Positions 1 to 8,801 of a DNA stretch of 54,816 nucleotides are shown piece by piece; the stretch's first letter is position 1; every line of letters starts with the position of its first letter. A model generated the notes under the pieces. That model was not told the DNA's origin and did no database searches. It worked only from the letters and a program-made list of their open reading frames with translations. Position numbers and translations under genes: made by a program. Source of the DNA: Ruminococcus sp. Its GTDB lineage: Bacteria > Bacillota > Clostridia > Oscillospirales > Ruminococcaceae. The stretch is from the NCBI GenBank assembly GCA_031262835.1, contig JAISGY010000034.1, positions 1 to 54,816 of the forward strand, given 5' to 3'.

Positions 1-783
1 ACGGAGCGTTATTTCGCTGTCCGCCCCGAAATTTATATTGTCCGCGCCGTTAAGGAACACCCCGAACTATTTTCGGGTCTCCCGACCGATTTTGTCGATA
101 ATATAATCGACTTTAATAACAAACTCTTCGGCTTTATTGACCTCGGACAAGTCCCGAGCTTTAACCCCGAAGGCGGTTGGAGCGCGGCTGCTGTCGGGCT
201 CATTATGATTCCGTTCCTTTCGGGGTTGGCACAGCTCGCCTCTTCCGTTTATATGTATATCCGCCAGAAGAAGATGCAAGCCGCAGGCGGCGCAGCGCAA
301 GGCGCGGAAGGTATGCAAAAGAACATGATGAATTCGATGAATATCATGCTCTTTGTTATGCCCGCTTTCTCCGTTTATATCGCAATCGGTTACCCCGCCG
401 CAATCGGTTTTTACTGGACTTGCTCGGCTTTAATCGGTTTCCTCCAAAGCGTTCTTCTCAATAAAATCTACACCCCGGAATACGTCGCGAAGCTCGTTGA
501 AAAGGACAAGCTTAAAAAGAAGGACAAGAACAAAAAACGCTCCGCCGCCTTTGAACGCTATCAACAGATGTTGGCGGAACAAAACGGCACAGCCGCGCCC
601 GAACAGAAGCGTATTACCGTTTCCGGCAAGCTTAAAAGTGATGATGATGATGAAGACTTACCTGACCCTGACCACCCTGAGAAGATATCAAAATCCAAAC
701 AACGCGATATTGAACGCAAACTTATAAACGAAGCCCGCCGCAGACAAGCCGAAAAGTACGGCGAGGATTACACCGAAGACTAA
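1..783 (+). CDS. yidC: Membrane protein insertase YidC/Oxa1, C-terminal part (5' end outside window)
   Basis: The reading frame is open from base 1 and runs 260 codons to a TAA, so the N-terminus lies outside the window. YidC inserts and folds proteins in the cytoplasmic membrane, alone or with SecYEG. What is seen: a stretch with IMIPFLSGLAQLASS, a methionine-rich cytoplasmic segment (MQKNMMNSMNIM), then the hydrophobic hairpin LFVMPAFSVYIAIGYPAAIG and FYWTCSALIGFLQS, which is the usual last part of the 60KD_IMP domain. The last 90 residues are a Lys-, Asp- and Glu-rich tail, as in many Gram-positive YidC proteins. It is followed 16 bp later by jag, the normal partner, which supports the call. 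The upstream neighbours expected from other genomes (rnpA, rpmH) are not visible. Confidence 0.93.
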   Translation, partial: TERYFAVRPEIYIVRAVKEHPELFSGLPTDFVDNIIDFNNKLFGFIDLGQVPSFNPEGGWSAAAVGLIMIPFLSGLAQLASSVYMYIRQKKMQAAGGAAQGAEGMQKNMMNSMNIMLFVMPAFSVYIAIGYPAAIGFYWTCSALIGFLQSVLLNKIYTPEYVAKLVEKDKLKKKDKNKKRSAAFERYQQMLAEQNGTAAPEQKRITVSGKLKSDDDDEDLPDPDHPEKISKSKQRDIERKLINEARRRQAEKYGEDYTED

Positions 784-799
784 ATATGGGGGTTTATTT

Positions 800-1693
800 T
801 TGAAACAGGAATTTACCGCAAAAACTATAGAAGAAGCCAAGACCTTGGCAGCAGCTGCCTTTGAAGTTCCCGCAGACGAGATTGTTTTTACCATACTCGA
901 AGAGCCGAAAAAGGGTCTTCTCGGAATCGGTTCAAAAGACGCGAAAATCCTTGCCGAATATACCCCGAAAACCAAGGGGCAGATTGCCGCGGCGTACGTT
1001 AAAACTATCCTCTCGAAGATGGGGATTGACAACGAGCTTGAGCTTCGCGAAGAGAAGGAAAACGCTTTCATCGACGTTATCGGCGAGGTTTCCGGGACCG
1101 TTATCGGGCGGCGCGGCGAAACTCTCGACGCTATACAATACCTCGCCTCAATGTCGGCAAATCGCGGCACCCGCGACTATTTCCGCGTAACCCTAAACTG
1201 CAACGGCTATCGCGAAAAGCGCGAGGAGATACTAAAATCTCTCGCAACCCGCCTCTCCCACACGGTTATGAAGTCCGGCGGCTCGACAACCTTAGAGCCG
1301 ATGAACCCCTACGAACGCAGAATTATACACGCAACCGTCTCGGACATCTCCGGCGTTACAAGCAAGTCAATCGGCGACGAACCGTACCGGCGCGTTGTAA
1401 TTTCAAGCACGCAGGCTCCGAAACGCCGTAACACGTCTGACAAAAACGACGGGCAATTCCCGCGCGTTACCGGTCCGAAAACCTTCTCCCGTCCCCCGAA
1501 AAACCTTAGCGACGTGCCTGTAAGCCCCCGCCCCGACCGCAATTTCGACAGGGACCGCCGCAAACAGAGCGATGATATTCAGCTTAAGCAGATTGAGATG
1601 CCGAAGTCTTCATTCGAGCGCGATTACAAAAAGCCCAAGACAGACGACTCAATCCTCGGCGCAGGTTCCCTTTACGATAGACTTGATATATAA
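800..1693 (+). CDS. jag: Jag/KhpB RNA-binding protein (SpoIIIJ-associated)
   Basis: Cytoplasmic RNA-binding protein (KhpB) that in Firmicutes partners KhpA and affects cell elongation and division. Three parts are visible in 297 aa: a Jag_N domain (about residues 1-52, with the typical KKGLLGIGSKDA), a KH-like domain (about 60-137, with IGRRGETLDAIQYL as the nucleic-acid loop) and an R3H domain (about 138-203, with RRIIHATV and EPYRRVVIS). The last 90 residues are basic, Pro-rich and probably disordered. The start is a TTG with a GGGGG ribosome site 5-10 bases upstream; no in-frame ATG fits better. It directly follows yidC and probably shares its transcript, ending at the hairpin just downstream. 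Confidence 0.93.
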   Translation: MKQEFTAKTIEEAKTLAAAAFEVPADEIVFTILEEPKKGLLGIGSKDAKILAEYTPKTKGQIAAAYVKTILSKMGIDNELELREEKENAFIDVIGEVSGTVIGRRGETLDAIQYLASMSANRGTRDYFRVTLNCNGYREKREEILKSLATRLSHTVMKSGGSTTLEPMNPYERRIIHATVSDISGVTSKSIGDEPYRRVVISSTQAPKRRNTSDKNDGQFPRVTGPKTFSRPPKNLSDVPVSPRPDRNFDRDRRKQSDDIQLKQIEMPKSSFERDYKKPKTDDSILGAGSLYDRLDI

Positions 1694-1697
1694 AAAA

Positions 1698-1730
1698 CCG
1701 CCGGTATCAGTTGATACCGGCGTTCGTTTT
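1698..1730. terminator. Bidirectional Rho-independent terminator
   Basis: A perfect 10-bp stem (GCCGGTATCA / TGATACCGGC, 2-base loop) is followed on the plus strand by GTTCGTTTT and preceded by an A-run, so it also has a U-run on the minus strand. It sits between the convergent ends of jag and the ABC transporter gene and can serve both. Confidence 0.8.
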
Positions 1731-1733
1731 GCC

Positions 1734-3560
1734 TTAAACGTAATACTGCGCTTGCGCTTTCCACATTTCGCTGTAGAGGGCGTTCTTTTTAAGGAGGTCC
1801 TCATGCTTGCCGTACTCTGAAATGGTCTTGTCCGAAAAGACCGCAATTACGTCGCAGAACTTGCAGCTTGACAGGCGGTGGCTGATATAGAGGGCGTTTT
1901 TGTTTTCAACGAGGGAGTTGAAATTCCTGTAGATTTCGTATTCGGCGATTGGGTCGAGAGCGGCGGTAGGTTCGTCCAAGATTACCACGGGGGAGTTGCG
2001 GTAGATGGCGCGGGCGAGGGCGCATTTTTGCTTCTGACCGCCCGAAATGTCAACCGCTTCTTCTTCAAAGGACTTCGCAATCGGGGTATTAAGCCCGATT
2101 TTTTCAGCGTCGGTGCGGGATAAGCCGGACTTTTCGAGGGCTTCATAGACCGAATCGTCGGGCACATCGCTCGAAAAGGCAACATTCTCCTTGAGCGAAA
2201 ATGCGAAGGTCGCGAAGTCTTGGAAAACAACCGAAATGAGCTTGCGGTATTCGGTTTCGGAGAATTCGTTGATGTTAACGCCGTCAATTAAGATTTCGCC
2301 TTCGGTTACGTCATAAAGTCTGCAAAGAAGCTTAATAAAGGTTGTCTTCCCCGCGCCGTTTTGCCCGACAATTGAGAGGCGTTGCCCCGCCGGAATGATT
2401 ATGTTAACATTTTTAAGGGAATATTCCTCTGCGCGGGGATATTTGAAACTAACGTTCTTGAATTCGATTTGCGGCGTTTTTGAGGGAATAACCGCCTTCC
2501 CATCTTTGTTGTCGGCGGAGGGGAGAGCCATAAATTCAATGTACGCGTAGGCGTAAGCGCATTTGGTTAAAATATCCTGAATTACCCACGCGGAGCTGAA
2601 AACGGCACTCATGAAAGAAGCGGTTGCGGTTATATACATTGTGAACGCGCCGGGGGTTATGGTTTTACGGAAGGCAAGGATTCCGATATAGAGGTAGCAA
2701 ATCCCGTCGCGGACAGCGTCCACAGAGTTCATTGCGAAATTAAGGGGGACTTTTTTCCGCCGCTTTTCATTCCAGATATCGCAAACGTCGTCGATATACT
2801 TCCCGCATTTGCCGTACATCATGTCCTTTGCGCCGAAAAGGCGGATGTCTTTCGCGTGAACGTAGTCGGCAATCTGCCAGAAAAAGTAAGAAAAGCCGCG
2901 GTTAATCTTCGCCGCCATCATTCGCGACTCCGCCTCTATGCGGTTAATTTTACTGTAGATTATAAACATAATCACGAGGGAGATAACCTGTATTACAAGG
3001 AGTAAAGGCGTTCCCGTAATAACAATAACCATGATTGAAACTATTACAATGAAGTTCGCGGCAAGCTGTTCGACCTGATTGAGCACCCCGATAACGCCGC
3101 CCGTCATGTTTATCCCCTCGCGGGCTTTCGTAGGGAGGGATAGAGCTTCGGGGTCTTCGGTGAGGTGGAATTCAATGTTCATGCACTTTTCGGATAAGCT
3201 TCTCTCAAAATAGAGGTTGAACCAGTCGCTGTAGTAGTCCTTAATTTGGTTCGTAATGTTCATAATAAGCCAAGGAGTTGCCGAAACCAAGAGGAAAATT
3301 ATACCGAGAGTATAAACGCGGTTAACGTCCATATTGCCGCCCTTAAGGAGCTCGTCCAAGAGCGGTGCCTGAACAAGCATCGGCGCAACGGGTTGTGCGG
3401 CGAGGGCAATCATTCGGATTATGTATACTATTATAAGCGCGGGTTTTTCCTTTAGCATAACCGAAAAGAGCATCTTTACCGCTTTAAACGAATGTTTTAT
3501 ATCCCGCATCGCGAACCGCTTCTTGTCGGACTCTTCACGCTTTTTAAGATGTGAAGCCAC
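1734..3560 (-). CDS. ABC transporter, fused permease/ATPase half (exporter type), subunit 2
   Basis: A 608-aa half-transporter. The N-terminal part (about residues 25-340) has five to six membrane segments of the type-IV exporter fold. The C-terminal ATPase has Walker A (VGQNGAGKTTF), the signature DISGGQKQKCALARA, and Walker B plus D-loop (VVILDEPTAALDP), followed by the switch His in YISHRLSS. Its partner half-gene lies directly upstream with a 17-bp overlap, so the two proteins probably form a heterodimer in the membrane. The substrate cannot be told from the sequence; such pairs export peptides, lipids or drugs. Both ATP sites look catalytically complete by motif. It is the last gene of the long minus-strand run starting at parA. 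Confidence 0.88.
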   Translation of the reverse strand: MASHLKKREESDKKRFAMRDIKHSFKAVKMLFSVMLKEKPALIIVYIIRMIALAAQPVAPMLVQAPLLDELLKGGNMDVNRVYTLGIIFLLVSATPWLIMNITNQIKDYYSDWFNLYFERSLSEKCMNIEFHLTEDPEALSLPTKAREGINMTGGVIGVLNQVEQLAANFIVIVSIMVIVITGTPLLLVIQVISLVIMFIIYSKINRIEAESRMMAAKINRGFSYFFWQIADYVHAKDIRLFGAKDMMYGKCGKYIDDVCDIWNEKRRKKVPLNFAMNSVDAVRDGICYLYIGILAFRKTITPGAFTMYITATASFMSAVFSSAWVIQDILTKCAYAYAYIEFMALPSADNKDGKAVIPSKTPQIEFKNVSFKYPRAEEYSLKNVNIIIPAGQRLSIVGQNGAGKTTFIKLLCRLYDVTEGEILIDGVNINEFSETEYRKLISVVFQDFATFAFSLKENVAFSSDVPDDSVYEALEKSGLSRTDAEKIGLNTPIAKSFEEEAVDISGGQKQKCALARAIYRNSPVVILDEPTAALDPIAEYEIYRNFNSLVENKNALYISHRLSSCKFCDVIAVFSDKTISEYGKHEDLLKKNALYSEMWKAQAQYYV

Positions 3561-5388
3561 TTGTTACCGCCTCCGTTTCTTTGTAATACTGTGCCTGTGT
3601 TCTAAACATCTCGGCGTATTTTCCGTCGGCTGAAAGTAAACTTTCGTGGGTGCCGTATTCGATTAAGCCGCCGTCGTCAAACATCGCAACATTGTCGCAA
3701 AACTGCGTTGAACTGAGGCGGTGACTTATGTAGACAGAAGTTTTCGCTCCGATAAGCCGGTCGAAACTCATGTACAAATTCTGCTCAGCAAGCGGGTCAA
3801 GGGCGGAGGTCGGCTCGTCCAAGATTACGACCGGCGCGTCTTTGTAGAGTGCGCGGGCGAGGGCAAGTTTCTGCTTTTCGCCGCCTGAAAGGTCTGTCCC
3901 CTCGTCGTAGAGAATCTTAAGAAGCTGGGTATGAATACCGTCCGACAGCGAAGAAATCTTTTCGCCTAACCCCGCGTCGTTGAGGGCGGTGAGGGCTCTC
4001 TCATTATCGGTTTCTTCGCTCATCGAGACATTTTCGGCAATCTCAAACGCGAACATCTCTATGTCCTGAAATACCGGCGAAAAAATCCTAAAATAGTCAG
4101 CCTTTTTGTAGCGGTTAATGTTAACGCCGTGAAGGAGGATTTCGCCTTCGGTAGGCTTATAAAGCCCGCAAAGGAGCTTTATGAAGGTAGATTTCCCCGC
4201 GCCGTTCAGTCCCACAACCGCAAGCCGTTTCCCCGGCTTAAGCGTAATATTCATCTTTCTTAACGCGTAATTTTCGGTATTCGGGTAACGGAAGCTGACG
4301 TCCCTGAATTCAAATTCGTATTCAGAATACTCCGGCAAGGGGATTTTATCGTCTTCGATATCGTCAATCGGGTACTCCAAGAATGTGCGGAAGTCGTTAA
4401 CCTGACGGGAGCAGTTAATCCCACTGCTGACTTGTGACAAAAAGTAGGTTAAGTGGTTGATAAAAGTGTTCCCCACGCCGAACATAAGCGCGAAGTCGGA
4501 GACCGAAACCTCCCCTTTTATTATTGAATCAAGGAGGATGAACACGATAATCGTGTTCCCGGTGAGGCTTATAATAATGTTCATGCCGCTTTGAAAGCCC
4601 CAATATTTCGCGTTGAGTTTGGACTTGCCAAGCCTCTCTTCGTGGAGCTTCGAGAGCTTTTTAAGGATAAAACCGGCGATATTATAGACGCGGATATCCT
4701 TCCCGTATTCAAAGTCTTGGGCGGTTCGGGTCGCATATTCAGCACGCCGCCACCACGAATCGAGCGCGTCCCAGACGTTCTTTTTCGCAAGTTTTCGGAT
4801 ATGGTTTTCAAGGAAGAAATTTATCACGCCCGAAACCACGCAAACCACGATTACAAGCGGGTTTAAGCCACCCAAGATGATTACGGCGGCAAGAACGGTG
4901 CAAAACTCGCGGAGAGCGTACTCCCCGTGGATTAAGAGCCCTTGAACCCCGTTGTAGTCGCTGTTATTAGCCTGCTGCGCCTTGGAGTGGAGGGCTAAAA
5001 CTTTGCTGTCCTCAAGGTACTCGTAGTTTACGGACAAAATTTTCCCGATACGAAGCCGGTCTATCCGAAATCTTGTGGATATGTACGAAGTGCTTAGAAG
5101 CTCATTTAGATAGTTATAGATGCTCGACAGGGTAAACTGGGCTGCAAACCCCGCGCCGACGATAATTAAGACTTTCCCAAACGGTTCGGAGTTAATAAAA
5201 ACATCGAGTAAAAATTTCGCCGCGAAACTCCAGACATAGTTTAACGAAACGCTGCTGATTACAATTAAAATGAGAAAAACAACCGATTTCGGGAAGAAAT
5301 CGAGTTGCTTTTTCATCACCCAGATAAAGTTTTTTACAAGCGAGTAGTCCTTGCGGTTAAGGTCTTTTCCTTCGGTCTTCTTTTTCAC
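3544..5388 (-). CDS. ABC transporter, fused permease/ATPase half (exporter type), subunit 1
   Basis: A 614-aa half-transporter with a membrane domain (about residues 20-330) and an ATPase domain: Walker A VGLNGAGKSTF, signature DLSGGEKQKLALARA, Walker B/D-loop VVILDEPTSALDP, switch His in YISHRLSS. It resembles the gene that follows over its whole length, so the pair probably arose by duplication and acts as a heterodimeric exporter. It overlaps the stop of mnmA by 4 bp and the next half-gene by 17 bp, which suggests translational coupling. No periplasmic or solute-binding gene is nearby, fitting an exporter rather than an importer. Substrate unknown. Confidence 0.88.
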   Translation of the reverse strand: MKKKTEGKDLNRKDYSLVKNFIWVMKKQLDFFPKSVVFLILIVISSVSLNYVWSFAAKFLLDVFINSEPFGKVLIIVGAGFAAQFTLSSIYNYLNELLSTSYISTRFRIDRLRIGKILSVNYEYLEDSKVLALHSKAQQANNSDYNGVQGLLIHGEYALREFCTVLAAVIILGGLNPLVIVVCVVSGVINFFLENHIRKLAKKNVWDALDSWWRRAEYATRTAQDFEYGKDIRVYNIAGFILKKLSKLHEERLGKSKLNAKYWGFQSGMNIIISLTGNTIIVFILLDSIIKGEVSVSDFALMFGVGNTFINHLTYFLSQVSSGINCSRQVNDFRTFLEYPIDDIEDDKIPLPEYSEYEFEFRDVSFRYPNTENYALRKMNITLKPGKRLAVVGLNGAGKSTFIKLLCGLYKPTEGEILLHGVNINRYKKADYFRIFSPVFQDIEMFAFEIAENVSMSEETDNERALTALNDAGLGEKISSLSDGIHTQLLKILYDEGTDLSGGEKQKLALARALYKDAPVVILDEPTSALDPLAEQNLYMSFDRLIGAKTSVYISHRLSSTQFCDNVAMFDDGGLIEYGTHESLLSADGKYAEMFRTQAQYYKETEAVTSGFTS

Positions 5389-6431
5389 GTTATAATTCCT
5401 CCGCCGACGACATATTCCCCGTCGTAAAGGACGACGGATTGCCCGGGCGTGACTGCCTTTTGCGGCTCGTCAAATGTTATCGTTAATTTGTTATCGGAAA
5501 GTATTGTCCGGCAGGGTTGCGGGGCTTGGTTGTAGCGGGTTTTTGCCGCCAAACTGCCGCCTAACTTGTCCGGCATTATTATGTTAATATCACGCGCCGT
5601 TAGACTTTTTGTATAAATTTCGTCAATACTACCTAGAGTAACCGTGTTGTCCGCCGCGTTTATTGCCTTGACATACATGGGCGTGCCGAAGGCTGCGCCT
5701 AAGCCTTTGCGCTGTCCGATTGTGTAATGGATTATGCCGAGATGTTCGCCGATAATGTTACCGGCGGTGTCGATAAAACTTCCGCGGGGGAAGGTCTTCC
5801 CGGTCTCGCTTTCGATAAACGCGGCGTAGTTGCCGTCGGGGACGAAGCAGATGTCTTGGCTCTCGTGCTTAGAAGCGTTGACGAAACCGTTCGCTTTCGC
5901 AAGGCTTCGCACCTCCGGCTTTGTTAAACCGCCGAGAGGGAAGAGGGTTTTTGAAAGCTCATCTTGCGTCATTGTGTAGAGGACGTAGGACTGGTCCTTC
6001 TTTTCGTCAACCGCCTTGCGAAGGAGGAACCGCCCGCCTTTTTCCTCGATTCGGGCGTAATGCCCGGTTGCGATTTTGGTGCAATCAAGTTCTTTTGCAC
6101 GTCTTAGAAGCCTGTCGAATTTAAGCTTGCGGTTACATTCAATACAGGGGTTCGGCGTTTCGCCCCTAATGTAGGAAGCGCAAAAAGGCTCGATAACGCT
6201 GTGTGTAAAATCCTCCGCGAAGTTAAAGACATAATGCGGCAACCCCAAACCAAAGCAGACGCTCTTCGCGTCGAACGCATCGTCGGCGGTGCAGCAGGCT
6301 TTTTCGGAATGGTTAACGTTGTCGAAAAGCTTCATTGTCGCGCCGATAACATCGTACCCGGCGTTTTTAAGGAGCAGGGCGGTAACGCTCGAATCCACGC
6401 CCCCGCTCATTGCGGCTAAGACTTTTTTCAT
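5385..6431 (-). CDS. mnmA: tRNA-uridine 2-sulfurtransferase MnmA
   Basis: Makes the 2-thio group of s2U34 in tRNA-Lys, -Glu and -Gln, taking persulfide sulfur from a cysteine desulfurase; cytoplasmic. The 348-aa length is normal. Seen motifs: the PP-loop AMSGGVDSSVTALLL at the N-terminus, the first catalytic cysteine in TPNPCIECNRKLKF, the second in HESQDICFVPDGNY, and the C-terminal beta-barrel region. The ATG overlaps the TGA of the preceding 65-aa gene (ATGA), so it is probably translationally coupled. The NifS-like desulfurase at 14004 is a possible sulfur donor (inference). Confidence 0.95.
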   Translation of the reverse strand: MKKVLAAMSGGVDSSVTALLLKNAGYDVIGATMKLFDNVNHSEKACCTADDAFDAKSVCFGLGLPHYVFNFAEDFTHSVIEPFCASYIRGETPNPCIECNRKLKFDRLLRRAKELDCTKIATGHYARIEEKGGRFLLRKAVDEKKDQSYVLYTMTQDELSKTLFPLGGLTKPEVRSLAKANGFVNASKHESQDICFVPDGNYAAFIESETGKTFPRGSFIDTAGNIIGEHLGIIHYTIGQRKGLGAAFGTPMYVKAINAADNTVTLGSIDEIYTKSLTARDINIIMPDKLGGSLAAKTRYNQAPQPCRTILSDNKLTITFDEPQKAVTPGQSVVLYDGEYVVGGGIIT

Positions 6432-6625
6432 TTTAGGGGAGGGAGGGGGTCAATATCTTTTAAGCCGACACTCAGTGCTTTTTTTCTTGTTTTACTTGCA
6501 AGTTTTACAAGAACATTATGTCCATCAACATTGTCGGGGTATTTTAAGTCAAACAGCTCGATTTCTGTTAAATAATCCAAGTATTGGTCTGTCAATTGAA
6601 GCGCGAGTTCGTATTCTGATGCCAT
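6428..6625 (-). CDS. Small conserved-looking hypothetical protein (65 aa)
   Basis: Not recognised. A soluble 65-aa protein starting MASEYELALQL, acidic and helical in its first half and Lys-rich near the end (KTRKKALSVGLKDIDP). The start is set by a strong GGAGGT six bases upstream of the ATG; a longer reading frame upstream would run into accA and has no ribosome site, so it was not used. It lies 19 bp after accA and its stop overlaps the mnmA start in ATGA, so it is co-transcribed and co-translated with mnmA. No membrane segment, signal peptide or metal-binding motif is seen. Confidence 0.75.
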   Translation of the reverse strand: MASEYELALQLTDQYLDYLTEIELFDLKYPDNVDGHNVLVKLASKTRKKALSVGLKDIDPLPPLK

Positions 6626-6644
6626 AATTTTTACCTCCAAAGGT

Positions 6645-7451
6645 TTACTCAATATAAACCCCAATTTTCCTAAATTTATTATACCGTTCCCGTAAAAGCT
6701 CGTCCACCGAGAGTTTGCCAAGTTCGAGAAGCGTTCCCGATAAAAACGCCGAGATGTTTTCCGACGTTTCTTCGGCGGAATTTTGCGCGCCGCCGACCGG
6801 TTCGTCAATTATACTTTCTATTATGCCGAAGTTTTTGCAATCGGTTGCGGTAATTTTAAGGACCTCTGCGGCGTCCTTTTCTTTTGCCGCATCTTTCCAT
6901 AAAATCGAAGCTGCACCTCGGGGGCTTATTACCGAATAGACCGCGTTTTCAAGCATCGCAAGCCGGTCGCAAACCGCAAGCGCAAGCGCGCCGCCGCTTC
7001 CCCCCTCCCCCAAAATTACCGTAATAACCGGCGTCTTGAGTTTTGAGAAAAGGTATAAACTCTGTGCAATCGCTTCGCCCTGCCCGCGCTTCTCGGCATC
7101 TACGCCGCAAAACGCCCCGGGTGTGTCCACGAAACATATAACAGGTCGGCGAAACTTCTCCGCTTGCGCCGCAAGCCGCATTGCCTTGCGATAACCTTCC
7201 GGGTGCGGCATTGCGAAATTCGCGGTCTTGTTTTCTTGGAGGTTTCGCCCCTTGACTTGGCAGATAACGGTAACGGGCGCACCCTCAAACGAAGCTATAC
7301 CGCCGCGTATTGCCTTGTCGTCGCCGAAATGGCGGTCGCCGTGAAGCTCTATAAACTCGTCGAAGATAAGCGGAATATAGGTTTCAACCGTCGGGCGGTT
7401 TTTGTTTCTTATAAGCTGTAAACATTCCCATGCGGTGTTCTTGTCAGGCAA
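6645..7451 (-). CDS. accA: Acetyl-CoA carboxylase carboxyltransferase subunit alpha
   Basis: Carboxyltransferase alpha subunit; with AccD it moves the carboxyl group from biotin to acetyl-CoA, making malonyl-CoA for fatty-acid synthesis. The crotonase-type fold is visible from LIFDEFIELHGDRHFGDD, FVDTPGAFCGVDAEKRGQGEAIA and ILGEGGSGGALALAV (oxyanion glycines). The chosen start is TTG 7451 with a GGGGGG ribosome site; a second TTG at 7466 is in frame but would place the ribosome site inside the gene. The protein is about 268 aa, short at both ends compared with the 310-320-aa proteobacterial form but normal for Firmicutes. It overlaps accD by 8 bp. Confidence 0.93.
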   Translation of the reverse strand: MPDKNTAWECLQLIRNKNRPTVETYIPLIFDEFIELHGDRHFGDDKAIRGGIASFEGAPVTVICQVKGRNLQENKTANFAMPHPEGYRKAMRLAAQAEKFRRPVICFVDTPGAFCGVDAEKRGQGEAIAQSLYLFSKLKTPVITVILGEGGSGGALALAVCDRLAMLENAVYSVISPRGAASILWKDAAKEKDAAEVLKITATDCKNFGIIESIIDEPVGGAQNSAEETSENISAFLSGTLLELGKLSVDELLRERYNKFRKIGVYIE

Positions 7452-8343
7452 TTTTATCCCCCCCAAAGCCGTGCAGCCTTAAAATATGACGGATAGTTCT
7501 CCTTAATGCTTTCCGCTCGGTTATCATGTCTACAAAACCGTGTTCGAGTTGAAATTCGGCGGATTGGAAATCTTCGGGGAGATGTTGCTTTATCGTTCCT
7601 TCGATAACTCGCCGCCCCGCGAAGCCGATTAAGACTTTCGGTTCGGCTATAATTATATCACCGAGGGAAGCGAAAGACGCCTCAACGCCGCCGGTTGTCG
7701 GGTCGGTTAAGACGGAGATAAAAAGCCCGCCCGCTTCCGACAGCCTCGCCGCCGCCGCCGATGTTTTCGCCATCTGCATAAGGGAGATTATCCCTTCCTG
7801 CATCCTTGCGCCGCCCGACGCCGTAAACATGACGAGGGGAAGCTTGTGAGTTTCGGCGTATTCAAAAGCGCGGGTAATCTTCTCCCCGACAACCGACCCC
7901 ATCGACGCCATCATGAAGTTCGAGTCCATTATCCCGATAACGAAGGGTATTGAGTGAATCGACGCTGTGCCGGTAATTATCGCGTCGACAAGCCCCGTCT
8001 TTTCTCGGAGTGCCCCCATCTTCTCGTCGTAACCCGGGAAATCAATGGGGTTGAGGCTCCTCATGTCCTTGTCGAATTCGCTAAAAGTCCCGCCGTCGAC
8101 GAAAATGTTAAGCCGTTCCTTCGCGCTCATTCGCCCATGGTAGTTACAAGCGGGGCAGACTTTGAGGTTGTCGGCGTACACCTCCGCCGGCGTAACCTGC
8201 ATACAGCGAGGGCATTTGAAGGTTGGTGACGGTTTAGGCTTATCAACCGGTTTTTCGTTTTCAACCGGCGGCTCTGTTGTAACCGTTCCGGCGGGGGATT
8301 TCCAGCGTTCTTTAACGAGGGAAAATAGGTTTTCAAGTGCCAA
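7444..8343 (-). CDS. accD: Acetyl-CoA carboxylase carboxyltransferase subunit beta
   Basis: Beta subunit of the carboxyltransferase (299 aa). It carries the four-cysteine zinc ribbon expected of AccD (CPRC...CPAC, about residues 44-66), then the crotonase-fold core with FTASGGARMQEGIISLMQMAK and DPTTGGVEASFASLGDI. The first 40 residues are Pro-, Lys- and Thr-rich and look disordered. Gene order accC, zinc-ribbon gene, accD, accA is close to the common Firmicutes accBCDA order, except that accB is not in the cluster. Confidence 0.95.
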   Translation of the reverse strand: MALENLFSLVKERWKSPAGTVTTEPPVENEKPVDKPKPSPTFKCPRCMQVTPAEVYADNLKVCPACNYHGRMSAKERLNIFVDGGTFSEFDKDMRSLNPIDFPGYDEKMGALREKTGLVDAIITGTASIHSIPFVIGIMDSNFMMASMGSVVGEKITRAFEYAETHKLPLVMFTASGGARMQEGIISLMQMAKTSAAAARLSEAGGLFISVLTDPTTGGVEASFASLGDIIIAEPKVLIGFAGRRVIEGTIKQHLPEDFQSAEFQLEHGFVDMITERKALRRTIRHILRLHGFGGDKIA

Positions 8344-8369
8344 AATGTGTATCTCCTAAGTCGATATTT

Positions 8370-8792
8370 TTATCCGAGGAATAATAGTCCGACAATCGAA
8401 AGTATGCCTAAATCAGTGATGAATTTTAACTTCTCGCTTTTATAGCTGAAGAATGAACCCGCAACCATAATAGCCGGAATGAACCAAAAGAACGGTAGCA
8501 GCACCGAAAGCAGTATAAACCACCAATATTTTGCAAACTTATCCCCGAAAGTCATCTTGTTGTAGCGCGTGTAAAAGTCCTCGGGGGCAGGCTTTTCGTA
8601 TACAATATCGTCTGTGACCTTTATATTCGGGTAGACGGTCTGCGGCTCGTTGTAAGCGGTCTGCGTAGCTTGCTGCGCGGTTTGCGGCTCTCTGTAAGCA
8701 GTTTTCGCCGGTTGAACCTCTATTCCGCAAGAATAACAATATCCGTCAAGAACGTCGCCGCCGCACTGCGGGCATTTCTGAATCTGCGCCAT
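8370..8792 (-). CDS. Zinc-ribbon membrane protein of unknown function
   Basis: A 140-aa protein with a short N-terminal zinc ribbon (CPQCGGDV...YCYSCGIEV, two CxxC pairs within residues 8-26), a Gln/Thr/Ala-rich linker with a repeated EPQT motif (residues 30-57), and two hydrophobic segments near the C-terminus (WWFILLSVLLPFFWFIPAIM and LGILSIVGLLFLG). The likely topology is a cytoplasmic zinc ribbon tethered to the membrane. The spacing to accC (9 bp) and accD (26 bp) places it inside the acetyl-CoA carboxylase operon. Function unknown; the position is unusual, because biotin carboxyl carrier protein or fabZ is the more common neighbour here. Confidence 0.8.
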   Translation of the reverse strand: MAQIQKCPQCGGDVLDGYCYSCGIEVQPAKTAYREPQTAQQATQTAYNEPQTVYPNIKVTDDIVYEKPAPEDFYTRYNKMTFGDKFAKYWWFILLSVLLPFFWFIPAIMVAGSFFSYKSEKLKFITDLGILSIVGLLFLG

Positions 8793-8801
8793 ATTCTGCT
8801 C

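Noticed and set aside
6626..6808. Longer start of the 65-aa gene inside accA
   Set aside because: No ribosome site; the GGAGGT before the internal ATG decides the start.
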